64,000 nt of DNA, taken from Janthinobacterium sp. 344 (GTDB lineage Bacteria > Pseudomonadota > Gammaproteobacteria > Burkholderiales > Burkholderiaceae_D). The notes beneath the pieces are model-generated. The model was given only the letters and a program-made list of their open reading frames with translations. It made no database searches and had not been told where the DNA came from. The stretch covers positions 234,408 to 298,407 of the forward strand of contig NZ_FOKL01000001.1 in NCBI RefSeq assembly GCF_900112025.1, in the 5' to 3' direction. This document shows, piece by piece, positions 53,846 through 63,994 of the stretch (position 1 is the first letter of the stretch; each line of letters begins with the position of its first letter). Position numbers and translations under genes: made by a program.

Positions 53846-56800
53846 TCATGCTTTTTCCACCTTCACGAGGAAGGACTTGAATTCCGGTGTCTGCGAATTC
53901 GCATCCCCCACGCCCGGTGTCAGGGAGTTGATCAGGTACCCCGGCTTGGCCACCCCTGTAAAGCCCCAGTGCAACGGCAGGCCCACGGTATGCACCTGCT
54001 TGCCTTCGATCTTCAAGGCCTTGATGCGTTTGGTGACGACGGCCTTGGCGATGATATGGCCCCGCTTGGAACTGACCCTGACCTTGCCGCCCGCCACCAC
54101 GCCGATGCTGGCCGCCAGCTCTTCGCCGATTTCAACGAATTGCTCCGGCTGGATGATGGCGTTCAGGCGCGCATGCTTGGTCCAGTAATGGAAATGCTCG
54201 GTCAGGCGGTAGCTGGTGGCCACATGCGGGTATTCCTCATGCGTGCCGAACAGCTTGCGGTCATCGGCGAACACGCGCGCACCCGGATTGCTGGTTGCCT
54301 GCGGGTTTTTCGGATGCATGGGGTTGTAGCCCAGCGGATTTTCAAACGGCTCGTAATGCTCGGGGAACGGTCCTTCCGCCATGGCGCCGCGCGCAAAGAA
54401 GCGCGCCACGCCTTCGCCCAGCATGATGAACGGACCCATGCCATTTTCCGGCGGTTCGTCGACCTTGAAGTCGGGAATGTCGGCGCCGGTCCAGTTGGTG
54501 CCATTCCATTCGATCAGCTTGCGGGTCGGATCGAAAGGCTTGCCTTTCAGATCGCACGAAGCGCGGTTGTACAGCACGCGGCGGTTGGCCGGCCATGCCC
54601 AGGCCCAGCCCAGGGTCTGGCCGATGCCCGTCGGGTCGCTGTTGTCGCGGCGGCCCATCTGGTTGCCCGCCTGCGTCCAGCTGCCGGCGAAGATCCAGCA
54701 GCCGCTGGTGGTCGTGCCGTCGTCGCGCAATTGCGCGAACGACGCCAGCTGTTCACCCTTCTTGACCAGCAGCTTGGTCGGATCTTTCGGATCGTACAAG
54801 TCGGCCAGCGCCTTGCCGTTGAATTCGCGGGCGATCTCTTCCGGCTGCGGATTATGCGGCTGCGCATAATTCCACGTCAGGTTGAGGATAGGGTCCGGGA
54901 ACTTGCCGCCCTCTTTCTGGTACATGGTGCGCATGCGCAGGAACAGGCCCGACATGATCTCCAGGTCGCTGCGCGCCTGGCCCGGCGGTTCGGCCGCTTG
55001 CCAGTGCCACTGCAGGACGCGCGAAGAACTCACCAGCGAACCGCGCTCCTCGGCGAAGCAGCTGGTCGGCAGGCGGAACACTTCCGTCATGATCTTGGTG
55101 GGATCGACTTCGTGGAACTCGCCATGCGGACGCCAGAATTCGCCCGTTTCCACGGCCAGCGGGTCCATGATGACGAGGAACTTCAGCTTCGACAGCGCTT
55201 CCGTCACCTTCTGCTTGTTCGGCGCGGAGGCGATGACGTTGAAGCCCTGGCAGATATAGCCCGTCATCTTGCCTTGGTGCATGTTCTCGATGGCTTGCAT
55301 CAAGTCATACGGCTTGTCCAGCTTGGGCAGGTAATCGTAGGCGTAGTTGTTCTCGGCCGTCGCGGCATTGCCCCACCACGTCTTCATGAAGCTGACGTGG
55401 AACTTGCGGTAATTGCTCCAGTAGCTGAGCTGGTTCGGCCGCAGCGGCTTGGTGGCGCGCGCGGCGATGTAGGCGTCGAAGTCCTGCTCGCCCTCGTTCG
55501 GCAGGGTCATATAACCCGGCAACAGGTTCGACATCAGGCCCAGGTCGGTCAGGCCCTGGATGTTCGAGTGCCCGCGCAAGGCGTTCATGCCGCCGCCGGC
55601 GATGCCCATATTGCCCAGCAACAGCTGCACCATGGCGCCCGTGCGGATGGTTTGCGCGCCCGTCGAGTGGTGCGTCCAGCCCAGCGCGTACAGGATGGTG
55701 CCGGCGCGTCCCGGCACGGCGGTCGAGGCCAGCGCCTCCGCCACCTTGTGGAACTTGTCAGGCGACACGCCGCACGTGCGCTCGACCATCTCGGTCGTGT
55801 AGCGCGCGTAGTGCTTCTTCATCATCTGATAGACGCAGCGCGGGTGCTCCATGGTCGGATCGATCTTGGCATAGCCATCGTCGCCGATCTCGTAATCCCA
55901 GGTGGCCTTGTCGGTGTACTTGCCTTTTTCCTTGTCGAAACCCGAGAACAGTCCATCCTCGAACGCATAGTCTTCGCGCACGATGAAGGGCATGTCCGTG
56001 TAGTTGCGCACGTACTCATGCTGGATCTTGTCGTTCGTCAGCAGATAATTGATGATCGCGCCGAGGAAGACGATGTCCGTGCCGGTACGCGTGGCGCAGT
56101 AGTAATCTGCCACGGATGCGGTACGGGTAAAGCGCGGATCGACAACGATCAGCTTGGCCTTGTTATGCGCCTTCGCTTCCGTTACCCATTTGAATCCGCA
56201 AGGATGTGCTTCTGCTGCATTGCCGCCCATGACCAGGATCACGTCGGCATTCTTGATATCGACCCAATGATTCGTCATCGCGCCACGGCCAAACGTCGGG
56301 GCAAGACCTGCCACCGTCGGTCCGTGTCATACACGCGCCTGATTATCAAAGGTCAGCATCCCCATGCTGCGCACTGTCTTGTGGGTCAGATACCCGACCT
56401 CGTTGCTGCCGGCGGACGCGGCCAGCATGCCGGTGGAGAGCCAGCGGTTGACGGTCTTGCCGTCGGCATTCTTTTCGATCAGGTTGGCGTCGCGGTCATC
56501 CTTCATCAGGCGCGCGATCTTGTCGAGCGCCACATCCCAGGAGATCGGTTGCCATTCCGTGCCGCCCGGTGCGCGGTACTCGGGCACTTTCAGGCGGTTG
56601 GGGCTGTGGATGAAGTCGACCAGGCTGGCGCCTTTCGGGCACAGCGTGCCACGGTTCACCGGATGATCGGCATCGCCTTCCACGTGGATGATGCTGGAGA
56701 CGGCATTTTTCGCGCCATCGCCCAGGCCATACAGCAGAACGCCGCAGCCAACGGAACAGTAAGGACAGGTATTGCGGGTCTCGGTCGTGCGAGCCAGCTT

Positions 56801-56917
56801 GTATTGCCGTACCTCGGCCATCGCCTGCCCCGGTGCGAAACCGAGCAAGGCGAGGCTGGAGCCAGCAATCGTGGCGCCTGTCACCCGAAGGAACTGGCGC
56901 CTGGATATCTGAACCAT
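53846..56917 (-). CDS. fdnG: Formate dehydrogenase-N/O catalytic subunit, selenoprotein (UGA at codon 197)
   Basis: A 1023-aa molybdopterin (or tungsten) oxidoreductase read through one in-frame TGA at 56329-56327. It starts with a Tat signal ([10 protein letters not shown]), a [4Fe-4S] site (CPYCSVGC, Cys51/54/58, and TLCPKGA, Cys93) and, after FDNQARV, Sec197 followed by [16 protein letters not shown], the expected active-site position. Molybdopterin-binding regions follow ([30 protein letters not shown]) and a C-terminal [22 protein letters not shown] hairpin lies right after the UGA, and selA, selB and tRNA-Sec are in the same cluster. The enzyme oxidises formate in the periplasm. A tool that stops at TGA would split it into two false genes. 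Confidence 0.97.
56298..56329 (-). promoter_or_regulatory. SECIS element of fdnG mRNA with the Sec UGA codon
   Basis: After UGA come 11 nt, then GG-U-GGCA-GGUCU-UGCC-CC: a short stem with one bulged U and a GGUCU loop. Spacing, bulge and loop agree with the minimal SelB-binding hairpin known from E. coli fdhF and fdnG. Confidence 0.95.
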
Positions 56918-57190
56918 ATCAGACCTCTATGATGTGAGTAAATAAAAAGTCATACAACGTCATGGCGGTGTCATATGCATCAGGCATAAACACCATGTCT
57001 GCGCCATATAAGACGTATTTTACCCCTCAAACACAGTCAAGGCTTAGTCCGCCGGAATTAATTGCACATAGTCAACATTAATTTATCGGTACCGAATGGT
57101 TCCTCTAAATGGCATGGCCGGCAATCGCGCCCCGCTTGCCCGGCGGCTGGCCCCTTGGACGCGGCCGCGCCGGCCAGAGCGACTAGCATG
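56918..57190. other. Promoter region upstream of fdnG
   Basis: This AT-rich gap precedes the formate dehydrogenase operon. A GAGG ribosome site lies 6 nt before the fdnG ATG. I see no FNR-type TTGAT-N4-ATCAA site and no convincing NarL heptamer pair or sigma-54 element, and no gene. Confidence 0.5.
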
Positions 57191-57214
57191 AAAAAACCCG
57201 CTCGCAAGCGGGTT
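57191..57214 (-). terminator. Terminator after the siderophore receptor gene
   Basis: The stem AACCCGCT/AGCGGGTT has a 4-nt loop, and A6 before it on the plus strand forms a U-tract on the minus strand. It ends the receptor transcript before the fdh promoter. Confidence 0.88.
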
Positions 57215-57243
57215 CGATTGCCTGCCCAGCGCAGCCGGCGACA

Positions 57244-59394
57244 TTACAGGCTGTAGCGCAAGGTCAGCGCCACGTTGCGCGGCGCGCCCGGCAAGCTCAG
57301 GTTCGGGCTGGACCCGTGGCCCGAGACGATGTAGCGCGTGTCGCCGATATTGTTGACGTTCAGCTGCACTTCATAGCGGCCCGTGCGATACGCGGCCATG
57401 GCGTCGGCCGTCACGTAGCCGGGCAGCACCACCGTGTTGCCCGGATTGGCGTAGCGGCTGCCGACGGCATTCGCGCCGCCGCCCACCGTGAAGCCGTGGC
57501 CCAGGTCCTTCGTCAGCCACAGGTTGGCCGTGTTACGCGATGTCAAGGTGGCGCGCTTGCCTTTGACGGCCACGGCACTGGCCGTCGTCGTGCCCGGCGC
57601 ATTCACGCTGCGGTCGACGGCGATGGAATCGGTGATGGTGGCGTCCAGCCAGGCGTAGCCCGCCATCATCTTCCAGCCGTCGTGCAAGTCCGCGTTGAAG
57701 GTCAGCTCCAGGCCGTCCGTGCGCTGCGTGCCGACGGGCACGATGCGGTTCGTGATGGGGTCGCTGGTCTTGATATTGTCGCGCTCCAGGCGGAACAGCG
57801 ACACGCTGGCATTCGCGCGGCCGCCCCACAGCTCGTACTTGGCGCCCACTTCCGTGTTGCGCGTGGTTTCCGGCGCCAGGTTGGCATTGTTGGCGGCCAG
57901 CGCGAAGTTCTCGCCGCTGGGCTGGAACGAGCGGCTCCACGACGCGTAATACGACTGCGTGCCGCCCGGTTGCCAGACGAGGCCGGCGCGGGGACTGACG
58001 GCCGAATCCGTGCGCGACAGATTGGCGGTGGTCACGCCGGCCCCATTGGCCAGGCGCGACTGCTGCTGGTAGCGGTCATAGCGCAGGCCCGCCAGCGCTT
58101 TCCATTCGTCGCTGAAACTGACCGCATCCTGTACATAGGCGGCGGCCGTGTCATAGGTAGCAAAAGTATCGCTGCGCACGCCCAGCTTGCCGGGGTCGAC
58201 CACGGGCAGCACGGGGTTAAAGATGGATACATTCGTCGCCACCACGGCGGCGGCCCAGCTGGCGGCGTCCTTGTTCTGCTTGCCGAACTCGGCGCCGTAC
58301 AGCACTTCGTGGCGCGTGGCACCCGCGCGCAGCTTTTGCGTCAATTCCGTCTGGTTGAACCAGCCGCTTTCATCGCGGTTGAGCTTGGCATGCGCCAGGT
58401 TCATCGTGCCCCTGACTTCATTGACGTTACCGGAAATATTCGTATTGTTGCGGTCCAGGTGGTAATCGTAATAGCGGAAGGCATTGCGCAACGACAAGCT
58501 ATCGCTGAACTTGTGCGTCAGGGTCGCGGCCGTGGACACCACGCGCGACTGGCTGAAATCGGCATCGCGGGCGTTCGCCGCGCCGTAATACGTGCGCGCA
58601 TCGACGGCCACGGGGCGGCCCTGGTAGGACGGGATGCCGAAGTCCGTCAGGCGGCGGTCTTCCAGGTAGTCGCCCTGCAGCAGCAGCGTGGTGGCGCCGG
58701 ACAGGCGGATGGCCACCGATGGCGCCAGCGCCGTGCGGTTGATGAACTGCTGGTCACGATAACTATCGGACAATTCACGCGCGCCCGTGAAGCGCCAGTC
58801 CACCGTCTCGCCGACCCGGCCCACGTCGACTTCGCCGCGGCGCCCTTTGGTATTCGTCAGGCTCAGCGCCACGTCCGTGATATCGATGCCGGGCTTCTTG
58901 GTGATGCGGTTCACCAGGCCGCCCGAGGAGCCACGGCCGTACAGCACGGCGGCCGGGCCCTTGATGACGTCCAGGCGCTCGACGTTCGACAGGTCGCGGA
59001 AATACAGGGCATCGTCGCGGAAGCCGTCGACGAACTGGTCGCCGATGGCCGTGAAGCCGCGGATGAATACCTGGTCGCGCTGTCCGTCGCCCGTGGACAG
59101 GCCCACGCCGGGGATATTCTTCATGATGTCCTGGAGCGACATGGCGTGCTGGTCGCGGATGACGGCGGCCGGCACCACGTTGATCGTCTGCGGCACGTCG
59201 CGCAAGGCCATTTCCGTCCTGGTGCCGCTGGCGGACGTGCCGGCGACATAGCCATTGCCGTCCTTGGCCGCCGTCACGGTCACGGCGGGCAGGCTTTCCT
59301 GTGCCCACGCGGCCAGCGGCATGGCGCCGGACGTGAGAGCGCCGAAGACGGCGAGAGTGATCGGTGTCCATCCTGGCGTGCGGCGTTGCGGCAT
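57244..59394 (-). CDS. TonB-dependent siderophore receptor
   Basis: A 716-aa outer-membrane receptor with a signal peptide (cleavage near AAWAQE), a short TonB box region (LPAVTVTAAKDG), a plug domain with ALRDVPQTINVVPAAVIRDQ, LQDIMKNIPGVGLSTGDGQRDQVFIRGF and RLDVIKGPAAVLYGRGSSGGLVNRITKKP, and a 22-strand barrel ending in ALTLRYSL. The plug motifs place it with catecholate-type siderophore receptors (Fiu/BfrD/PiuA-like). No STN domain is present, so it does not signal to an anti-sigma factor. A Fur box upstream supports iron repression. Confidence 0.93.
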   Translation of the reverse strand: MPQRRTPGWTPITLAVFGALTSGAMPLAAWAQESLPAVTVTAAKDGNGYVAGTSASGTRTEMALRDVPQTINVVPAAVIRDQHAMSLQDIMKNIPGVGLSTGDGQRDQVFIRGFTAIGDQFVDGFRDDALYFRDLSNVERLDVIKGPAAVLYGRGSSGGLVNRITKKPGIDITDVALSLTNTKGRRGEVDVGRVGETVDWRFTGARELSDSYRDQQFINRTALAPSVAIRLSGATTLLLQGDYLEDRRLTDFGIPSYQGRPVAVDARTYYGAANARDADFSQSRVVSTAATLTHKFSDSLSLRNAFRYYDYHLDRNNTNISGNVNEVRGTMNLAHAKLNRDESGWFNQTELTQKLRAGATRHEVLYGAEFGKQNKDAASWAAAVVATNVSIFNPVLPVVDPGKLGVRSDTFATYDTAAAYVQDAVSFSDEWKALAGLRYDRYQQQSRLANGAGVTTANLSRTDSAVSPRAGLVWQPGGTQSYYASWSRSFQPSGENFALAANNANLAPETTRNTEVGAKYELWGGRANASVSLFRLERDNIKTSDPITNRIVPVGTQRTDGLELTFNADLHDGWKMMAGYAWLDATITDSIAVDRSVNAPGTTTASAVAVKGKRATLTSRNTANLWLTKDLGHGFTVGGGANAVGSRYANPGNTVVLPGYVTADAMAAYRTGRYEVQLNVNNIGDTRYIVSGHGSSPNLSLPGAPRNVALTLRYSL

Positions 59395-59416
59395 ACGGTT
59401 CCCTGGTTAATTATTA

Positions 59417-59436
59417 AATACGAATGATTATCATTA
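59417..59436 (-). promoter_or_regulatory. Fur box before the siderophore receptor
   Basis: The palindromic core AATGATTATCATT is identical over 13 bp to the one in the fur promoter. It is about 25-40 bp upstream of the receptor ATG, where bound Fur would block initiation. Confidence 0.88.
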
Positions 59437-59774
59437 ATATTTTATCAGGGAAAAGTACGAATAGTCAGGCGCGATGTAAGTGATAGTACTTATCAACCCC
59501 CTACTTGATGTAAAAAAGCAACAGGAAATCAATATCAAAAAATACTTAAAATTGCTTTGAGAAACTATTTCCACACGTCAATGCTATACTTCCGGTTTGC
59601 TGGTCAGCGGCACCCCGCGCCGCCACACCCCAGGCTTTACCTCCATCGCCGCGTCCTGCGCGGCGCGCCGCGATGCAATCCGCGGCACCCGAAGACCCCG
59701 ATCCCCTGCGCCTTGCGGCGCCTGTCCGCCCTTGCTGGCGGCGGCGATCATGACTATTAATTGTTAGGAAATAC
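59437..59774. other. Intergenic region between siderophore receptor and chemoreceptor
   Basis: A 338-bp region, AT-rich for its first 160 bp and GC-rich after. It must carry the chemoreceptor promoter. TAGGA lies about 7 nt before the start codon. I see no FliA-type promoter that I would defend and no gene. Confidence 0.4.
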
Positions 59775-61493
59775 ATGAAAAACCTGAACATCGGCAGCCG
59801 CCTTGGCGTCGGCTTTGCTGTCGTATTGCTGTTGCTGGCCACCTTGACCATCACCGCCCTCGTGCGCATGCAAACGGCCAGCGACCTGACCTACCGCCTC
59901 ATCAATACCAGCATCAAGAACCAGCGCATGGTGGCCGAATGGTCGAAGATCATTGAGCTCAACAGCGTGCGCGGCGTGGCCTCGTTCGAGATCGCCGATC
60001 CCGCCGTGCGCGCGAAGATCGAGGAAGACCTGAAGGTGGACGCGGAGCGTTCCAGCAAATTGCAGGACGACATCGTCGCCTCCTTGCGCAATCCCGGCGT
60101 GATCGAGCAGTTCAAGGTGGTGCGCAAGGTGCGCACGGATTACGTGACGACGCGCGGCCGCGCCTTCAAGATGAAGGCCGACGGCGACGTGGCCGGCGCC
60201 AAGCAAGTGTTCGAGAAGGAAGTCGCGCCCATCACCGTGGCCTACCTAGCCGAAGTGAAGCGCTTTGCCGACATGCAGATCAAGGCGGCCGACGGCGTCG
60301 GCGCCAGCATCATCGAAGCCTACAGCAGCACGCGCCTCTTCCTCATCATCATGGGCGTGGCCGCCGTGCTGATGGGCATCGGTTTTGCGTGGTGGATCAC
60401 GCGCTCGATCACCGGCCCCATCCGCGACGCCGTGACAGTGGCGGAAACCGTGGCGGCTGGCGACCTCAGCAGCAATATCCGCGTGCAGAGCCGCGATGAG
60501 ACCGGCCAGCTCATGCATGCCCTGAAAACCATGAACGACAGCCTCGTCGGCATCGTCGGCCAGGTACGCAGCGGCACGGACACCATCGCCACGGCGTCCG
60601 CCGAAATTGCCGCCGGCAACCAGGACCTGTCGTCGCGCACGGAACAGCAAGCCAGCTCGCTGGAAGAGACGGCCTCGTCGATGGAAGAACTGACCTCGAC
60701 CGTGAAACAGAATGCGGACAATGCGCGCCAGGCAAATAAACTGGCCGGCGACGCGGCCGGCATCGCCAGCCGCGGCGGCGCCGTGGTGGCCGAAGTGGTC
60801 GCCACCATGGGTGACATCAACACCTCGTCGAAGAAAATCGTCGACATCATTTCCGTCATCGACGGCATCGCCTTCCAGACGAATATCCTGGCCCTGAACG
60901 CGGCCGTGGAAGCGGCGCGCGCGGGCGAACAGGGACGCGGCTTCGCCGTCGTGGCCACCGAGGTGCGCAACCTGGCACAGCGCTCGGCGGCAGCGGCGAA
61001 AGAGATCAAGGGCTTGATCGACGACTCCGTGCAAAAGGTGGACGTGGGCACGGACCTGGTCGACAAGGCGGGCAAGACGATGGAAGAAATCGTGCAAAGC
61101 ATCGGCTTCGTCACCTCCATCATGAGCGAGATCAGCAACGCCAGCGAAGAGCAAAGCGCGGGCATCGAGCAAGTCAACCAGGCCATTTCCGAAATGGACC
61201 AGGTGACGCAGCAAAATGCGGCCCTCGTGGAAGAAGCCTCGGCCGCAGCCGAAGCGATGCAGGAACAGGCGAGCGAACTGGCGCAGGTGGTCAGCGTGTT
61301 CCGCCTCGATGCCAATGCAGCGGCCAGCGACCGCTTCAGCGTGAAAACGGCGCAGCGCGGCGCGCCGGCCGCCACCCCAGCCACCGCCGCCGCGCCGGTG
61401 CGCAAGGCATCGGCCCCTGCCCTGCGCCTGCCCGCGACGCGCGCCAGCGGCAAGGCAACGGCACCGGCCGAAGGCGAGTGGGAAGAGTTTTAA
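59775..61493 (+). CDS. Methyl-accepting chemotaxis protein with CheR-tether tail
   Basis: A 572-aa chemoreceptor: first membrane helix (about 10-30), a helical periplasmic 4HB-type sensor (about 35-190, with [18 protein letters not shown]), second helix ([18 protein letters not shown]), a HAMP domain ([20 protein letters not shown]) and the signalling coiled coil with the hairpin tip [38 protein letters not shown] Pro/Ala linker ends in EWEEF, resembling the pentapeptide that tethers CheR/CheB methylation enzymes. There is no insertion in the signalling domain. The ligand is unknown. No other chemotaxis genes are adjacent. Confidence 0.94.
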   Translation: MKNLNIGSRLGVGFAVVLLLLATLTITALVRMQTASDLTYRLINTSIKNQRMVAEWSKIIELNSVRGVASFEIADPAVRAKIEEDLKVDAERSSKLQDDIVASLRNPGVIEQFKVVRKVRTDYVTTRGRAFKMKADGDVAGAKQVFEKEVAPITVAYLAEVKRFADMQIKAADGVGASIIEAYSSTRLFLIIMGVAAVLMGIGFAWWITRSITGPIRDAVTVAETVAAGDLSSNIRVQSRDETGQLMHALKTMNDSLVGIVGQVRSGTDTIATASAEIAAGNQDLSSRTEQQASSLEETASSMEELTSTVKQNADNARQANKLAGDAAGIASRGGAVVAEVVATMGDINTSSKKIVDIISVIDGIAFQTNILALNAAVEAARAGEQGRGFAVVATEVRNLAQRSAAAAKEIKGLIDDSVQKVDVGTDLVDKAGKTMEEIVQSIGFVTSIMSEISNASEEQSAGIEQVNQAISEMDQVTQQNAALVEEASAAAEAMQEQASELAQVVSVFRLDANAAASDRFSVKTAQRGAPAATPATAAAPVRKASAPALRLPATRASGKATAPAEGEWEEF

Positions 61494-61518
61494 ATCGGCT
61501 GCAGCAAGCCGCGCGGCG

Positions 61519-61971
61519 TCAAGCCAGCCCGGCTTGCGCAGTGTCAATCAGTGCCGCCAGCTCGCGCGGCACCGATTGCCCCAGGAATGCCAGCGCCAGC
61601 GCCTCCGGATCGAGGGCGGCGTCCGCCGGCAAGCCATGCTCGAAGCCGCCCACCATGATGCGGCAGAAATGCGGCGATTCGGCCCGCGTTTCCACATACC
61701 AGCACCCCGCATGGCCCTGCACGAAATATTCGCCGATAAAGTAGCCGAGCATGGTCTTCACCCACTGCCAGCTTTCATCGCGGATGACGATGGTGCGCAT
61801 GGCCGCATCGATGTACGGCAGGTATTCGGCCGCGTTGGTCAACACTTCGTGCGCGGGCTGGATGCCCAGGCGCTCGACAAAATTCACCAGCGACGCGCCC
61901 AGCGCGTCATAGTAGGCATCAAAAGCCGTCTGGCTTTGTTGTAACAATTGTTCTTGTTCGTACGACAGCAT
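61519..61971 (-). CDS. Hypothetical protein, 150 aa
   Basis: I do not recognise a family. The protein starts MLSYEQEQLLQQSQTAFDAY, is acidic and helical, lacks a signal peptide, and has aromatic-rich stretches (SWQWVKTMLGYFIGEYFVQG, CWYVETRAESPHFCRIMVGG). GGAG five bases before this ATG supports the start over an ATG eight codons earlier. It is convergent with the chemoreceptor, 25 bp apart, and precedes the SulP gene in the opposite reading order. Composition is typical of a real cytosolic protein rather than a shadow frame. Confidence 0.7.
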   Translation of the reverse strand: MLSYEQEQLLQQSQTAFDAYYDALGASLVNFVERLGIQPAHEVLTNAAEYLPYIDAAMRTIVIRDESWQWVKTMLGYFIGEYFVQGHAGCWYVETRAESPHFCRIMVGGFEHGLPADAALDPEALALAFLGQSVPRELAALIDTAQAGLA

Positions 61972-62035
61972 GCACACTCCACAGACATTCGACAATTCCG
62001 CCCCTCCCGAGAAATAGCGCGGAGCAGACTTTCCC

Positions 62036-63523
62036 CTATTTTACGCGACGCTCACATCGACGCCGCTGCAGCAAGGCCTGGTTGCGAGCGGACAACTGCG
62101 TCACCTGCAGGTGCTTGCCCGCCTTCTCGTAGCGCTCATACAAGGCTTCGATGGCCGCGATGGCCGAGTGATCGGCCATGTGCAGATGCCGGCAATCGAG
62201 GATGACGCGGGCCGGATCGGTCGCCGCCTGGAACAGCTCCAGGAAATGCGTGGTCGAGGCGAAGAACAGGGTGCCGTGCGGCAGGTAGACGCGCAGGCCT
62301 TGCGTGCTGTCATCGATGTCGGTACGCATCTCGCGCGCATGTTGCCAGGCAAAATTCAAGGCGGCGATGACGATGCCGCACAGCACGGCCGTGGCCAGGT
62401 CCGTGAACACCGTAATGACGGTCACGGCGACGATCACCAGCGCATCCTGCGCCGGCACCTTGCCCAGCACGCGCAGCGAACCCCAGGCAAACGTCTGCTG
62501 TGCCACGACGAACATCACGCCCACCAGCGCGGCCAGCGGAATGCGCTCGATCAGCGGCGACAGGAAGAGAATAAACAGCAGTATCATCACGCCGGCCACC
62601 ACGCCCGACAGGCGCGAACGCCCGCCCGAACTGAGGTTGATCATCGTCTGCCCGATCATGGCGCAGCCGCCCATGCCGCCAAACAGGCCCGACACCACGT
62701 TCGACGCGCCCAGGGCGATGCATTCGCGGTTGGGCTGGCCCCGGGTTTCCGTCATCTCATCGGTGAGATTAAAGGTGAGCAAGGTTTCCAGCAAGCCCAC
62801 CATGGCCATCAGCGCCGCATACGGGAAGATGATGTGCAAGGTGGCCATGTCCAGCGGCACGGCGGGCCAATGCAGGGCCGGCAAGCCGCCCGCGATATGC
62901 GCCAGGTCGCCCAGGGTGCGCGTGGGCAAGTGCAAGAAATGGCTGAGCACGCCCACGCCGAGGATGGCCACCAGCGCGGGCGGCACGGCGCGCGTGATGC
63001 GCGGCAGCACGTAGACGATGGCCATGGTGAGCAGCACCAGCGCGCCCATGACGAGCAAGGACGTGCCCTGCAGCCAGGTTTCGCCGTGCGGCGTGGCCAA
63101 GCGAAAATGTTCCAGCTGGGACATGGCGATGACGATGGCCAGGCCATTCACGAAGCCCAGCATCACGGGATGGGGCACCATGCGCACCAGTTTACCCAGG
63201 CGCAAGAGGCCGAACAGCGCCATCAGGATGCCGCTCAGCACGACGGTCGCCAGCAGGTATTGCACGCCATGCTGCGCCACCAGCGCCACGATGACGACGG
63301 CCATGGAACCGGCGGCGCCGGAAATCATGCCGGGACGGCCGCCAAAGATGGCCGTCAATGTGCAAATGATGAAGGCGCCATACAGGCCCATCAGGGGATT
63401 CAACTGCGCCACCAGGGCGAAGGCGATGCATTCGGGCACCAGGGCGAACGAGGTGGTCAGGCCCGCCAGGACATTTTTTTGTACGTTCGGGTACCACTCT
63501 TCCCGAAAAGTTGCGTTGATCAT
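62036..63523 (-). CDS. SulP-family anion transporter with STAS domain
   Basis: A 495-aa membrane protein with about 12-14 helices and SulP motifs: NVLAGLTTSFALVPECIAFALVAQLNPLMGLYGAF, FGGRPGMISGAAGSMAVVIV, and GASNVVSGLFGGMGGCAMIGQTMINLSSGGRSRLSG. The C-terminal STAS domain (about 400-490) includes RVILDCRHLHMADHSAIAAIE. Family members carry sulfate, bicarbonate or dicarboxylates. The ECIAFA and GGMGGCAMIGQ pattern is of the short bacterial type; no carbonic anhydrase gene is adjacent to argue for bicarbonate. It is monocistronic. Confidence 0.9.
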   Translation of the reverse strand: MINATFREEWYPNVQKNVLAGLTTSFALVPECIAFALVAQLNPLMGLYGAFIICTLTAIFGGRPGMISGAAGSMAVVIVALVAQHGVQYLLATVVLSGILMALFGLLRLGKLVRMVPHPVMLGFVNGLAIVIAMSQLEHFRLATPHGETWLQGTSLLVMGALVLLTMAIVYVLPRITRAVPPALVAILGVGVLSHFLHLPTRTLGDLAHIAGGLPALHWPAVPLDMATLHIIFPYAALMAMVGLLETLLTFNLTDEMTETRGQPNRECIALGASNVVSGLFGGMGGCAMIGQTMINLSSGGRSRLSGVVAGVMILLFILFLSPLIERIPLAALVGVMFVVAQQTFAWGSLRVLGKVPAQDALVIVAVTVITVFTDLATAVLCGIVIAALNFAWQHAREMRTDIDDSTQGLRVYLPHGTLFFASTTHFLELFQAATDPARVILDCRHLHMADHSAIAAIEALYERYEKAGKHLQVTQLSARNQALLQRRRCERRVK

Positions 63524-63762
63524 TGAGTCAAATCCAGGGTTAAAACAGAGAAATGCGCGTGCGATGCAGAGTCATCGCACACAGCCATGCCCGCCGGCTT
63601 CACAGAAAAGCCGCGCCGCGGTCGAACGGAGCAGGAAAATCGTCAATGACTACATCGGTATGGCGGAAAGGGGAAGATTCTTCAGCGCACGGCTTGGCGT
63701 GGCTGAGCCTGTTGGCATTATACAAGATGCACCGCAGGCAAAAGCCAGGCCAGAGCACGGGC

Positions 63763-63798
63763 AAAAAAATAGCCCACTCGAAAGTGGGCTATTTTTTT
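63763..63798. terminator. Bidirectional terminator after the tRNA pair
   Basis: The stem AGCCCACT/AGTGGGCT has the loop CGAA and is flanked by A7-T and A-T7. It stops the minus-strand tRNA transcript just after tRNA-Cys. Confidence 0.92.
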
Positions 63799-63802
63799 CA
63801 TC

Positions 63803-63876
63803 TGGAGGCGAGGACGGGAATCGAACCCGTCTAAACGGCTTTGCAGGCCGCTGCATAACCTCTTTGCTACCTCGCC
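63803..63876 (-). tRNA. tRNA-Cys (GCA)
   Basis: A complete 74-nt cloverleaf on the minus strand: acceptor GGCGAGG/CCTCGCC, anticodon arm CGGC-CTGCAAA-GCCG with anticodon GCA, T-loop TTCGATT and encoded TCCA end. Confidence 0.97.
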
Positions 63877-63918
63877 AGAGGAACTGCTTGGGTGCGCCTT
63901 GCGGCCCACCTTGAAAAC

Positions 63919-63994
63919 TGGAGCGGGAGAAGAGTCTCGAACTCTCGACCTCAACCTTGGCAAGGTTGCGCTCTACCAACTGAGCTACTCCCGC
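63919..63994 (-). tRNA. tRNA-Gly (GCC)
   Basis: A complete 76-nt cloverleaf on the minus strand: acceptor GCGGGAG/CTCCCGC, D-arm AGCTCAGTTGGTAGAGC, anticodon arm CAACC-TTGCCAA-GGTTG with anticodon GCC, T-loop TTCGAGA and encoded TCCA. It is 42 bp before tRNA-Cys and probably co-transcribed with it. Confidence 0.97.

Noticed and set aside
56315..56340. Apparent split of formate dehydrogenase into two genes or a nonsense mutation
   Set aside because: The TGA sits at the selenocysteine position, is followed 11 nt later by a SECIS hairpin, and selA, selB and tRNA-Sec are adjacent.
53642..56932. A 1096-codon plus-strand frame opposite formate dehydrogenase
   Set aside because: It is a shadow of the fdnG coding strand, which has Tat, Fe-S and molybdopterin motifs.
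59625..59640. CACCCCAGGCTTTAC, a 15-bp match to the E. coli lac promoter, suggestive of vector sequence
   Set aside because: The match stops on both sides, there is no lac operator or other vector sequence, and the surroundings are normal chromosome; taken as chance.
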